Source: an uncultured Bariatricus sp. (GTDB lineage: Bacteria > Bacillota > Clostridia > Lachnospirales > Lachnospiraceae). Taken from it: a stretch of DNA of 64,000 nt. A program made the translations under genes and the position numbers. Where the stretch lies: NCBI GenBank assembly GCA_934320645.1, contig CAKRFP010000009.1:1-64000 (forward strand), read 5' to 3'. The notes under the pieces were generated by a model. It did not search any database, was not told the DNA's origin, and saw only the letters and a program-made list of their open reading frames with translations. Of this stretch, positions 42,941 through 51,012 are shown one piece after another; positions within the stretch are counted from its first letter, which is position 1, and every line of letters begins with the position of its first letter.

Positions 42941-43639
42941 AAGTATAGTGAAGAGGATATTTACAGATTCTGTGCCGCATCAGAAATGCTTTCCGAGCAT
43001 CCTCTTGGGAAAGCAGTGGTAAGCTGTTTCAAAAAAGAAAAGAAAGAATCTCTTTTAAAACCGGAAGAATTTCAGATGATTCCGGGACGCGGTGTGAGCT
43101 GTGTGGAAGGCGGTAAAAAGATTCTGGCAGGGAACCGGGAGATGATGGAAGAGAATCAGATACCGGTTTCTAACGAGGTATTTCTGATAACAGAGGAATA
43201 TCTGAAACAGGGCTGTACACTGATTTATCTTGCGACAGATGGAGAACTGGCAGGATATCTTGCGCTGGCAGATACGATTCGTGAAGAAAGTACAGCAATG
43301 ATCGATGCACTGAAGGCATTACAGGTGGATCCGGCACTTAAGAAAGCGGATGTCGGAATTGCCATGGGCGGTGTTGGGAGTGATATCGCAGTAGATGCGG
43401 CAGATATTACACTGGTAGATGATGAGGTAAAAGAACTTCCACATCTGCTGGCACTGTCCAGGAGAATGATGTTCACGATCAAATGCAATATGAGCTTTTC
43501 AATGGGACTGAATTTTCTGGCGATTGTACTTGCTATACTTGGAATTTTGAACCCGGTTGTAGGTGCGCTTGTGCATAACGCGGGATCGGTTCTGGTCATT
43601 ATCAATTCCGCACTCCTTTTAAACTGGAAAAAGGAGTAA
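42941..43639 (+). pseudogene. Remnant of a heavy-metal (copper-type) P1B-ATPase gene
   Basis: Frame open from 42941 without a proper start. It holds the nucleotide-binding domain (EMLSEHPLGKAV, PGRGVSC, AGNREMM), then YLALADTIREES, then jumps from MIDALKALQVD straight to PALKKADVGIAMG, losing the TGDN...GDGINDA part. It ends with the last two membrane helices. The metal-binding N terminus, CPC helix and DKTG phosphorylation site are absent. The CsoR gene 1.2 kb downstream suggests that it was a copper exporter. Confidence 0.85.
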
Positions 43640-43718
43640 ATGATTAAAAATATCAACAGCAATTTGCCTAAAATTTACCAGTGTAATTTGGTAAATAAGC
43701 AGATTATAGAGAAAATAT

Positions 43719-43748
43719 TTGACACAGTATCCGTTCTCTCGGTATCAT
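43719..43748 (+). promoter_or_regulatory. Promoter of the ArAE-type exporter gene
   Basis: TTGACA (43719-43724), 18-bp spacer, TATCAT (43743-43748). Confidence 0.7.
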
Positions 43749-43815
43749 AAATATGGATACAAAATCAAGTGCACAGAATCCATGGGGATTGGGGCATGAG
43801 ATTACGGGAGGAAAA

Positions 43816-44814
43816 ATGAAAAGTAAAAAGATCGGGATGCAGGCATTGAAAATTGCCTTAGGGAGTAGTCTGGCGATTTATATTGCGAATCTGATAGGAC
43901 TCAAATATTCGCTGGCGGCGGGAAGTGTTGCGCTTCTTACAATGGTAACTACGAAATGGAAGACGGTGAAGTTATCGATCGCCAGGGTAGTGACGTTTGT
44001 GATATCGGTACTGATGGCGATGATTATATTCTCTATCGTAGAATCAGAATGGATTGCGTATGGTGTATATGCATTTTTTGTTGTTATTATTGCTGAGATG
44101 ATCGGCTGGGGAGCGACAATATCGGTAAATGCGCTGATCGGAATGCATTTTCTGGAAATCCGGGATTTTGAAGTAGATTTCATTGTCAATGAATTTATGC
44201 TGGTGCTGATCGGCATTACGATGGCATTGATCCTGAATCTTTTTTATGACTATGGAAGTCAGCGCAAGGCACTGGTGGAAAATATGCGTTACACAGAAGA
44301 GCGTCTGCAAATGATCCTTGGTGAGATTTCTGCATATCTGGCGAACAAAGAGATGCAGAGAAGTGTATGGGCAGATATCTGCGAACTGGAGGAAGAGGTA
44401 CAGGGATTCATTCAGGATGCATATGAATATCAGGATAATACGTTCCAGTCACATCCGGGATATTATATTGATTATTTTGAAATGCGTATGAAGCAGTGCA
44501 ACGTGATCCATAACCTTCACTATGAGATGAAAAAGATTCGAAAGATGCCGGAGGAAGCAATGATCATATCCGCTTATGTGCTGGACATGCTGGTCTGTGT
44601 GAAAGAGCATACCGTTCCGACTGCGCAGCTGGACGAGCTTCATGAACTTTTTGACATTATAAGGAAGAATCCTCTTCCGAAGACCCGGGAAGAATTCGAA
44701 AGCCGTGCGATGCTGTATCATATTCTGATGGATCTGGAAGAGTTTCTGGTATTCAAGCGAAGATTTGTGGACGGACTGGATGACACAAAGCGAAAATTGT
44801 ACTGGGATAATTAA
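43816..44814 (+). CDS. Aromatic acid exporter family (ArAE) membrane protein
   Basis: 332 residues: about six membrane helices (1-140) with the ArAE_1 signature (KIALGSSLAIYIANLIGLKY at the start), then a ~190-residue soluble helical domain (YTEERLQMILGEISAYLA...). Families of this type export aromatic carboxylates. The start at ATG 43816 follows GGGAGG; an ATG at 43753 falls at the transcription start and is rejected. It sits between the dead metal ATPase and the CsoR gene. Confidence 0.85.
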   Translation: MKSKKIGMQALKIALGSSLAIYIANLIGLKYSLAAGSVALLTMVTTKWKTVKLSIARVVTFVISVLMAMIIFSIVESEWIAYGVYAFFVVIIAEMIGWGATISVNALIGMHFLEIRDFEVDFIVNEFMLVLIGITMALILNLFYDYGSQRKALVENMRYTEERLQMILGEISAYLANKEMQRSVWADICELEEEVQGFIQDAYEYQDNTFQSHPGYYIDYFEMRMKQCNVIHNLHYEMKKIRKMPEEAMIISAYVLDMLVCVKEHTVPTAQLDELHELFDIIRKNPLPKTREEFESRAMLYHILMDLEEFLVFKRRFVDGLDDTKRKLYWDN

Positions 44815-44874
44815 GCTATTACTTGTAAAAAAGGAAAGGTCTGCTATACTTGAAAGAGCAGGAGGTTTTGACAG

Positions 44875-45150
44875 ATGAAGCAGTGTATGGATTCGGACAA
44901 TCTGCATCGCAGATTGAAAAAGATCATCGGACAGGTACAGGCAATCGACCGGATGATCGATGAAGATATTCCGTGTGAAGATATTTTATCGCAGATCAAT
45001 GCAGCAAAATCAGCACTTCACAAGTGTGGTCAGGTTGTTCTGGAAGGACACATCAAGCATTGTGTAAAAGATGGAATTGAGCATGGGGATGCAGATAAGA
45101 CGATAGAAGATTTTACAAAAGCAGTCGAGAGATTTGCAAACATGGGATAG
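44875..45150 (+). CDS. csoR: CsoR/RcnR/FrmR-family repressor
   Basis: 91-residue all-helical repressor. The metal-ligand set C34, H59, C63 is the Cu(I)-type X-H-C pattern of CsoR proteins, though persulfide- or formaldehyde-sensing relatives use similar residues. GCAGGAGG precedes the ATG; TTGTAA and TATACT 16 bp apart give a promoter near 44827. It would naturally control the copper ATPase whose remnant lies at 42941-43639, so it may now be an orphan. Confidence 0.85.
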   Translation: MKQCMDSDNLHRRLKKIIGQVQAIDRMIDEDIPCEDILSQINAAKSALHKCGQVVLEGHIKHCVKDGIEHGDADKTIEDFTKAVERFANMG

Positions 45151-45194
45151 TCAGGGAGCACAGAAAGATGTTTTTCTGACAGCGATAATAACAG

Positions 45195-45236
45195 AAAATG
45201 GCGCCAGTCGAGAGTGGACTGGACGCCATTTTTTTA
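45195..45236. terminator. Bidirectional terminator between csoR and the MYG1-like gene
   Basis: AAAATGGCG.CAGTC / GACTG.CGCCATTTT stem with A- and T-runs on each side. Confidence 0.88.
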
Positions 45237-45237
45237 C

Positions 45238-46446
45238 TTATGAACCGGAAGGAATACGGATAATAATTTTTTTCCCATCTTTCATTGAAGAGGTGAGGAC
45301 CGGAATGTGTTTTTTACGAAGCTGATGAACGATCGGATAAAGAGAAAACAGATTCCCATTTACATAGACTGCCTCAGGTTTCGTCTTCAATAATTCTTTT
45401 ACCTGATCCTTCACATACGTTTTCCATTCTGGCTTTTCCATAGTAACTTCCCCATAGATTCCATCCAGGGTAAGTTCCGGGAACTCTGGAAGGGATTTAT
45501 GAATAATCTTTGCATGTGCAAGTCCCGGAAGCTGTGCAAGGAGTGTATCGGCGGAAGTATCATCACCGAGATTTACCAGAGTAATCTCTTCGGTAAATGC
45601 ATCCAGACTGATCTGGCATGCCCGGATAGCATCTGACAGATCTCCAACGGACATCAGAAAGCCACCCTTATGACAAAAAGTGGCACTGGAAAGACCGGTT
45701 TCTTTCTGGAGTTCTTCATTTTCCAGACCAAGCCATTCGGATGGGAAGCTGCATTTGTAGTTCAGAGAATATTCCTTTTTCTGTGGCTGGATACAGTAGC
45801 CGCCGCGGTTGGACGGGAAGATGACGAAAGCAACTTCTGTTTCGGAAAGACGCTTCTGACACGGAATAAATTCCGGGAGAACAAGAATACGGGAATCGCC
45901 GGTCTGGTCACGGGTTTCAAGAACCTCTTCAATTCGTTTGTCTGCACGTTCATTTCCAAGATAGCGGGCGAATTTATTTTCTAATATCATACCGGCAACA
46001 CTGACAGCGCGGAAAAAGGCTTCATCCGTCCCGCCGTTCTCATCCCAGGAAGGATTGAAGCTGCCGATCAGAGAAGCAAGTTCATTTTTCTCACCGGTAT
46101 TGTCATTGTTATCAAGTGGCTGGACGAATGCCTCGTCGAATTTTTCAGCAAGCTCGTCACCTAAGATTTCACACCCAAGATCTTCCCATAAAAGTCCGAA
46201 AGCTGCATAAGGGATTCCATTTTCACGGATACGGCTGTCCTTCTGGTGGTGGTCATATTTGCCGCGTCCGATATCAAATACGATGCCGTCAAAATCCTCC
46301 GGAACTTTGTTTCCGCGGGTGATTGTGATTTCCGGATTCAGATAGAGTAAAAGTGCAGATGAAAAGACATCATCTGCATGGAATTTTCCACTGTGTGTAA
46401 AGGCAGAAGCGTCTTTCTGCCGGATCATTTTTAATAACTGGTTCAT
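45238..46446 (-). CDS. MYG1-like DHH-type hydrolase with an extra C-terminal domain
   Basis: 402 residues. The first ~290 follow the MYG1/UPF0160 family, with THSGKFHADDVFS, FDIGRGKYDHHQ and QPLDNNDN as metal-site motifs; eukaryotic MYG1 is a 3'-5' RNA exonuclease. The last ~110 residues (TLVNLGDDTSADTLLAQ ... AVYVNGNLFSLYPIVHQLRK) form a separate Rossmann-like alpha/beta domain not in standard MYG1 proteins; it recalls small nucleotide-sensing folds, but this is unproven. AGGAGA precedes the ATG. Single gene, convergent with csoR. Confidence 0.8.
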   Translation of the reverse strand: MNQLLKMIRQKDASAFTHSGKFHADDVFSSALLLYLNPEITITRGNKVPEDFDGIVFDIGRGKYDHHQKDSRIRENGIPYAAFGLLWEDLGCEILGDELAEKFDEAFVQPLDNNDNTGEKNELASLIGSFNPSWDENGGTDEAFFRAVSVAGMILENKFARYLGNERADKRIEEVLETRDQTGDSRILVLPEFIPCQKRLSETEVAFVIFPSNRGGYCIQPQKKEYSLNYKCSFPSEWLGLENEELQKETGLSSATFCHKGGFLMSVGDLSDAIRACQISLDAFTEEITLVNLGDDTSADTLLAQLPGLAHAKIIHKSLPEFPELTLDGIYGEVTMEKPEWKTYVKDQVKELLKTKPEAVYVNGNLFSLYPIVHQLRKKHIPVLTSSMKDGKKIIIRIPSGS

Positions 46447-46643
46447 ATGAATTCTCCTGAATCATAAAAGATTTTGCCTCAAATATCATATAAACTGATG
46501 TGAAAAATGTCAAGAGCAGAAAAAGAATGCCTATTAATTTGAAAACAAATCGGGCAGAAAAAGTATCTGGCAGGAAAAAGATAACATTTGCCAGAAAATC
46601 TGTTACAATGAACGGAGAATACAGACCGGAAAGGAAGAGACAG

Positions 46644-47768
46644 ATGGAGAACAGACACTTAAAATCATATAGCTTAAAGGAAATCCCAAACTACAAAATC
46701 CACGGAAGAACCGATGAGACAAAATATCCGCTCCCGGTATTTTTCAACGGCGGAGGAATTGAGGTAAGCGTGACAGGAAAAGAGCTCTGGATAGACATAG
46801 AATCAGTATACAAGGTGCATGAGATGTGGATTGCCTATGAGATAAATGGAGAACTGATAGGCAGACAGATGCTTCCTTACGGACGCACAAAGATCTGCCT
46901 GTTCCGGAATATGAGCCCGGATACGGTGAAGAATGTCTATCTGTTCCGCGAACTGCAGGCAATGACAGAGGAACGGGATCACCAGCTGCTGATCTGGGGA
47001 ATGGAAAGTGACGGGGAGTTTCTGCCGGTAGAGGAAAAAGCGTATAAGCTGGAATTTGTAGGAGACAGCATTACATCAGGTGAGGGAACTTATGGTGCAC
47101 AGACAGAAGAGGACTGGATCTCCATGTTCAAAAGCTGCAGTCACAGTTTTCCATATCTGGTGTCAAAGGAAATGCATGCGGAGTTCCGTGCTATTTCACA
47201 GAGTGGCTGGGGCGTGCTGACCGGATGGGATAATAATCCGGATCACAATGTGCCATCACGTTATGAGAAAATTTGTGGATTTGAAGAAGGAAAGACGGCG
47301 GGAGAATCCGGTGCAGATAAGCCATATGATTTTGCTGAATGGATTCCGGACGCCGTGATCATCAATCTGGGAACCAATGATGCGAGTGCATTTAAGGAGC
47401 CAATGTGGAGGGACTGGCAGAGTGGGAGGACGTTTAAGCAGCATAAGAACGCGGATGGAACTTATGTGAGAGAGGATGTTCTGCGACTGGAAAAAGCAAT
47501 GACAGACTTCCTTGCCATGGTGAGAAAAGACAATCCGGCAGCACATATTTTGTGGGCATATGGAATGATCGGACATGAGCTTTCGCCGATCATAAAAGAA
47601 GCAGTGGAAAATTATAAGAAAGAATCAAAAGATCTGAATGTAAGTTTTCTGGAACTCCCGGACACATCAGAAGAACAAATGGGATCCCTTCAGCATCCGG
47701 GGAAAAAGTCACATGAATGTGCAACTCGGGTGATTGCAGGTTATCTGAAAAAACAGCTTAGTCGTTAA
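46644..47768 (+). CDS. SGNH-hydrolase, CE2-like carbohydrate esterase
   Basis: 374 residues: an N-terminal beta-sandwich (about 1-125) and a C-terminal SGNH esterase domain with catalytic Ser in FVGDSITSGEG, oxyanion Asn in NLGTNDAS and His in QHPGKKSH, as in two-domain CE2 acetyl-xylan/glucomannan esterases. There is no signal peptide, so it probably deacetylates imported oligosaccharides. ATG 46644 has AGGAAGAG upstream; GTG 46500 lies further out without support. Its 3' end overlaps the converging msrC-like gene by 11 bp. Confidence 0.85.
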   Translation: MENRHLKSYSLKEIPNYKIHGRTDETKYPLPVFFNGGGIEVSVTGKELWIDIESVYKVHEMWIAYEINGELIGRQMLPYGRTKICLFRNMSPDTVKNVYLFRELQAMTEERDHQLLIWGMESDGEFLPVEEKAYKLEFVGDSITSGEGTYGAQTEEDWISMFKSCSHSFPYLVSKEMHAEFRAISQSGWGVLTGWDNNPDHNVPSRYEKICGFEEGKTAGESGADKPYDFAEWIPDAVIINLGTNDASAFKEPMWRDWQSGRTFKQHKNADGTYVREDVLRLEKAMTDFLAMVRKDNPAAHILWAYGMIGHELSPIIKEAVENYKKESKDLNVSFLELPDTSEEQMGSLQHPGKKSHECATRVIAGYLKKQLSR

Positions 47769-48246
47769 AAACCGTTTCCAGAATCTGTGCGAAATGTGTA
47801 AGCCCCGCTGTATCCTCTTCATCAAAGCGGGCGAGGAGGGGACTGTCGATATCCAGAACTCCGACGATCTCATCGCCTTTATGAAGTGGGATTACAATCT
47901 CGGAATTGGAGGCACTGTCGCAGGCAATATGTCCCGGGAACTGGTGGACATCCTTTACTAGCATGACCTGGTCTTTTAAGACAGCGGTTCCGCAGACACC
48001 TTTTCCGATTTTAATTTCAATACAGGCAGGTTTGCCCTGGAAAGGACCAAGGACGAGTCTGCCTTCTTTCATTAGATAAAAACCAACCCAGTTGATATCC
48101 CGAAGCGCATCCCCGAGAAGGGCAGATGCATTTGCCAGATTGGAGATCTGGTGAGGAATCCCGTCGATCAGACCGCGGAGGCGGATGGAAAGCAGGGAAT
48201 ACAGTGGCTTTTTATCAACTGGCCATTCAAAATTTGAAGCATTCAT
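47758..48246 (-). CDS. msrC: Free methionine-R-sulfoxide reductase (GAF domain)
   Basis: 162 residues, a single GAF domain. C75, C85 and C109 have exactly the spacing (10 and 24) of the three redox cysteines of E. coli fRMsr (84, 94, 118), and CIEI, GVCGTA, CDSASNSEIV are all conserved. It reduces free methionine-R-sulfoxide with thioredoxin. The AGGAG ribosome site is at about 48249. It lies 10 bp downstream of the Rrf2 gene on the same strand, so it is probably the second gene of that operon and thus part of the sulfur theme. Confidence 0.92.
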   Translation of the reverse strand: MNASNFEWPVDKKPLYSLLSIRLRGLIDGIPHQISNLANASALLGDALRDINWVGFYLMKEGRLVLGPFQGKPACIEIKIGKGVCGTAVLKDQVMLVKDVHQFPGHIACDSASNSEIVIPLHKGDEIVGVLDIDSPLLARFDEEDTAGLTHFAQILETVFND

Positions 48247-48256
48247 AAAAATCTCC

Positions 48257-48664
48257 TTAAATATTTCCGTTCAATACCTGTTCCAATGTAATTCCATAAA
48301 AGAAATCATGTACCATTCCATCGAACTTTTTCCATAAAGGAAGGGTGATGCACTGGTTTTCACGGCTGCAGGCTTCTGCACCCGGAACCAGGCAGGCGAC
48401 CGTGGCAAGATTGCCCTCTGCAAGTTCAAGAATTTCACCGATTGTATATTCGGAAGGAAGTCTGGTCAGACGATAACCGCCTCCTTTGCCGCGGCGTCCT
48501 TTCAGAAGCTTTTTCTGTACAAGAATCTTCAGGACAATCTCCAGATATTTTTCGGAAATTTCCTGCCGGTCTGCTATTTCGTTCAGTGGAACATATTCCT
48601 CATCCATGTGCTGGGCGAGATCAATCATTACGCGGAGTGCGTAACGTCCTTTTGTAGAAATCAT
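48257..48664 (-). CDS. Rrf2-family transcriptional regulator (IscR/CymR-like)
   Basis: 135 residues: Rrf2 winged helix-turn-helix (MISTKGRYALRVMIDLA) and a C-terminal part with C91, C99 and C105, close to the IscR Fe-S cysteines (92, 98, 104), so an Fe-S or redox sensor is plausible. CymR, the cysteine regulator of Bacillus, is the same family and controls genes like those that lie divergently here. The start is ATG 48664 after GGGGGAAA; ATG 48706 lacks a ribosome site. The promoter is at 48741-48769. Palindromic sites nearby (48794-48846, 58082-58100) are the proposed targets. Confidence 0.88.
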   Translation of the reverse strand: MISTKGRYALRVMIDLAQHMDEEYVPLNEIADRQEISEKYLEIVLKILVQKKLLKGRRGKGGGYRLTRLPSEYTIGEILELAEGNLATVACLVPGAEACSRENQCITLPLWKKFDGMVHDFFYGITLEQVLNGNI

Positions 48665-48701
48665 AAGTAGTTTCCCCCATATTTTCTGTCTGTATAATAG
48701 T

Positions 48702-48731
48702 GGCACCGGAGTCCATTTAGGCTCTGGTGCC
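48702..48731. other. Hairpin at the 5' end of the Rrf2 mRNA
   Basis: GGCACCGGAG / CTCTGGTGCC with a 10-base loop. It begins within a few bases of the expected minus-strand transcript start, so it would cap the rrf2 leader; on the plus strand it is followed by TTTTAA and may act as a terminator. Confidence 0.5.
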
Positions 48732-48740
48732 TTTTAACCT

Positions 48741-48769
48741 ATTATATCGTAGGGTTATAGGTGTTTCAA
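48741..48769 (-). promoter_or_regulatory. Promoter of the rrf2-msrC operon
   Basis: Minus strand TTGAAA (48764-48769), 17-bp spacer, TATAAT (48741-48746). The spacer region carries ACCTAT...ATAGGT half-sites like those of the operators next to it, suggesting autoregulation. Confidence 0.7.
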
Positions 48770-48793
48770 GGGAAAAACAAAAAAATGCAATAA

Positions 48794-48846
48794 ACCTATT
48801 GACTTAGTAGGTAATAGATGGTAATATACCTACTAAATTGATAGGA
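48794..48846 (+). promoter_or_regulatory. Promoter with twin 19-bp Rrf2-type operators
   Basis: Site 1 (48794-48812) ACCTATTGACTTAGTAGGT contains the -35 TTGACT (48799-48804); the -10 is TAATAT (48822-48827). Site 2 (48828-48846) ACCTACTAAATTGATAGGA covers the transcription start. The two sites are also inverted copies of each other. The same 19-bp motif recurs at 58082. Repression of the reductase-transporter operon by the adjacent Rrf2 protein is inferred. Confidence 0.75.
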
Positions 48847-48901
48847 AATAAAGGTTAAACAAAACACCTAGTGATAAAGAACAGGAACGGAGGAAAAACA
48901 A

Positions 48902-49936
48902 ATGGCAGAATTTGATTATGAAGTAGTAAATGGAAGAAAGATCCGTGTACGTCCGCAGGAAGTTGTATCGGAGATAGATGAGAATGGATATTTTGTCCGC
49001 CAGCCAAATCATTTTACAGAAGGATTTGGAGAAGGAAGGAATCCGGTAGAAAAAGGAAGATACCATCTGGTATGGGCAAAGCTTTGCCACTGGTCCAACA
49101 GAGCATCGATCGTAAGAGAACTTCTTGGACTGGAAGATGCGATCAGTGTCAACATGGTTGATCATGAAAAACATGAGAAGAATCTTGGATGGGAATTTGT
49201 ATATGACAAAGATCATATTGATCCGGTTCTTGGAATCCAGTTTTTAAGTGAAGCATATTACAAAGCAGATGATGATTATACAGGAAGAACAACGGTACCG
49301 GCTCTGATCGATACCAAGACAGGAAAAGTTGTAAATAACGATTACACCTGGCTTACCAATTATTTTGAAGTAGATTTTAAACCGTTCCACAAAAAAGGAG
49401 CACCGGATCTTTATCCGGAAGAGCTCAGAAAAGACATCGATGAGATGAATGACTGGCTCTTTGATAACATTAATAATGGAGTTTATAAAGCAACCTTTGC
49501 AAGATCAAAGGAAGCTTACTGGGATGCCTATAATTCTTTTTATGCAGCAATGGATATTCTGGAAAAACGTCTGGAAGACAAAAGATTTCTTTTTGGGGAT
49601 TATGTAACAGACAGTGATGTAAGGCTTTATGTAACACTGGCAAGACTGGATATCCGTTATACCTGGCAGCTTGGACATACCAAACACCGCCTGATCGATT
49701 ATCCGAATCTGTGGGGATATGCAAGAGACCTGTATCAGATTCCGGCATTCAGAAACAACACCTACTTTAAGGATTTCGCAAATCCCAACAACAAGAAGGT
49801 CGGCGCATTATTCTTTGAATCTTTCAATGCAAGATTTCTGGATGAGATCAATTTTGATGCATACTGGGGTGCACCACTTGACCGTGCACACTTAAGCAGC
49901 GATCCGGGCAACAAATTTAAGGCAGAAGAACAGTAG
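48902..49936 (+). CDS. Glutathionyl-hydroquinone reductase-like protein 1 (ECM4/YqjG family), altered active site
   Basis: 344 residues with the layout of glutathionyl-hydroquinone reductases: thioredoxin-fold N-terminal part and helical GST C-terminal domain (TGRTTVPALID, GDYVTDSDVRLYVTLARLD, YPNLWGYARDLYQIPAF). The usual CPWAHR active site reads C62-HWSNR, and the C-terminal HYY..H segment that closes the site in the family is replaced. Classical members reduce glutathionyl-hydroquinones using GSH. This one keeps the Cys, so thiol chemistry on another S-conjugate is likely (inference). First gene of the operator-controlled operon; GGAGG before the ATG. Confidence 0.82.
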   Translation: MAEFDYEVVNGRKIRVRPQEVVSEIDENGYFVRQPNHFTEGFGEGRNPVEKGRYHLVWAKLCHWSNRASIVRELLGLEDAISVNMVDHEKHEKNLGWEFVYDKDHIDPVLGIQFLSEAYYKADDDYTGRTTVPALIDTKTGKVVNNDYTWLTNYFEVDFKPFHKKGAPDLYPEELRKDIDEMNDWLFDNINNGVYKATFARSKEAYWDAYNSFYAAMDILEKRLEDKRFLFGDYVTDSDVRLYVTLARLDIRYTWQLGHTKHRLIDYPNLWGYARDLYQIPAFRNNTYFKDFANPNNKKVGALFFESFNARFLDEINFDAYWGAPLDRAHLSSDPGNKFKAEEQ

Positions 49937-49948
49937 GAGGAACGAATC

Positions 49949-50986
49949 ATGGCAGAGTTTGAATATGTAGATGTAAATGGAAGACAGATCAGAGTAAGAC
50001 CAAGAGAGACTGCACAGGAAATTGATAAATATGGAAATTTTCACCGTCAGCCGAACCGCTTCACAGAAGGCTTCGGAGAAGGAAAGAATTCGGTAGAAAA
50101 AGACCGATACATTCTTTTCTGGGCAAAAGGATGCAACTGGTCCAATCGGGCAGCGATTGCAAGAGAGCTTCTTGGACTTGAGGATGCAGTGAAGGTTGAG
50201 ATCGTAGACTGGACAGACCGGGAAGAAAATCTTGGATGGGAATTTGTAAATTCTCCGGATCATATCAATCCGGAAACGGGCGCACAGTTCTTAAGTGAGC
50301 TTTACTACAATGCGGATGAAGAATACACCGGACGTACAACTGTTCCGGCATTTGTAGATTATAAGACAAAGAAAGTAGTAAATAATGACTACCACTGGCT
50401 GACCAATCATCTGGAAACCGCATTTAAGCCATTTCACAAAAAGAACGCCCCGGATCTTTACCCGGAAGAATTAAGAGACGAGATCGACAAGCTGAACAAA
50501 TGGCTGTTTGAAAACGTCAACAACGCTGTTTACCGTGCACAGTTCGCGGAATCCTTACAGGCATTTGCAGACGGATATGAGACATTCTTTGCGGGACTGG
50601 ATGCAATGGAAGAAAGACTTGCAGACAGGAGATTCTTATTCGGAGATTATGTGACAGACAGTGATATCCGTCTTTATACAACCATCGCAAGACTGGATGT
50701 GTCTTATTCAAGAAATATCGGACCTTGCAAGCATCGTCTGGTAGATTACCCGAATCTGTGGGGCTATGCAAGAGATCTGTATCAGATCCCTGCATTCAGA
50801 CATAACACATATTTTAAGGATTTTGCGGCATCTGTCGATCTGAATGAAGCAGATGAAGAGTATTGGGAAAATACATATTATGATATCGTGGTGCAGGAAA
50901 CAGACTGGGATACTATCTGGAAGACACCGACAGGAAGAGAATCACTCAGTAAAGATCCGGCACACAAATTTAAAGCAGAAAAATAA
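49949..50986 (+). CDS. Glutathionyl-hydroquinone reductase-like protein 2, altered active site
   Basis: 345 residues, clearly a tandem paralogue of the preceding gene (both open MAEF-Y--VNGR-IRVRP). The active site is C62-NWSNR. The C-terminal part again lacks the canonical HYY segment and ends DWDTIWKTPTGRESLSK. It begins 12 bp after gene 1 behind AGGAGG, so the two are co-translated. Duplicates kept side by side with different residues after the Cys suggest different substrates. Confidence 0.82.
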   Translation: MAEFEYVDVNGRQIRVRPRETAQEIDKYGNFHRQPNRFTEGFGEGKNSVEKDRYILFWAKGCNWSNRAAIARELLGLEDAVKVEIVDWTDREENLGWEFVNSPDHINPETGAQFLSELYYNADEEYTGRTTVPAFVDYKTKKVVNNDYHWLTNHLETAFKPFHKKNAPDLYPEELRDEIDKLNKWLFENVNNAVYRAQFAESLQAFADGYETFFAGLDAMEERLADRRFLFGDYVTDSDIRLYTTIARLDVSYSRNIGPCKHRLVDYPNLWGYARDLYQIPAFRHNTYFKDFAASVDLNEADEEYWENTYYDIVVQETDWDTIWKTPTGRESLSKDPAHKFKAEK

Positions 50987-51012
50987 CAGACGAAAGACGA
51001 GGGAAAAATATT

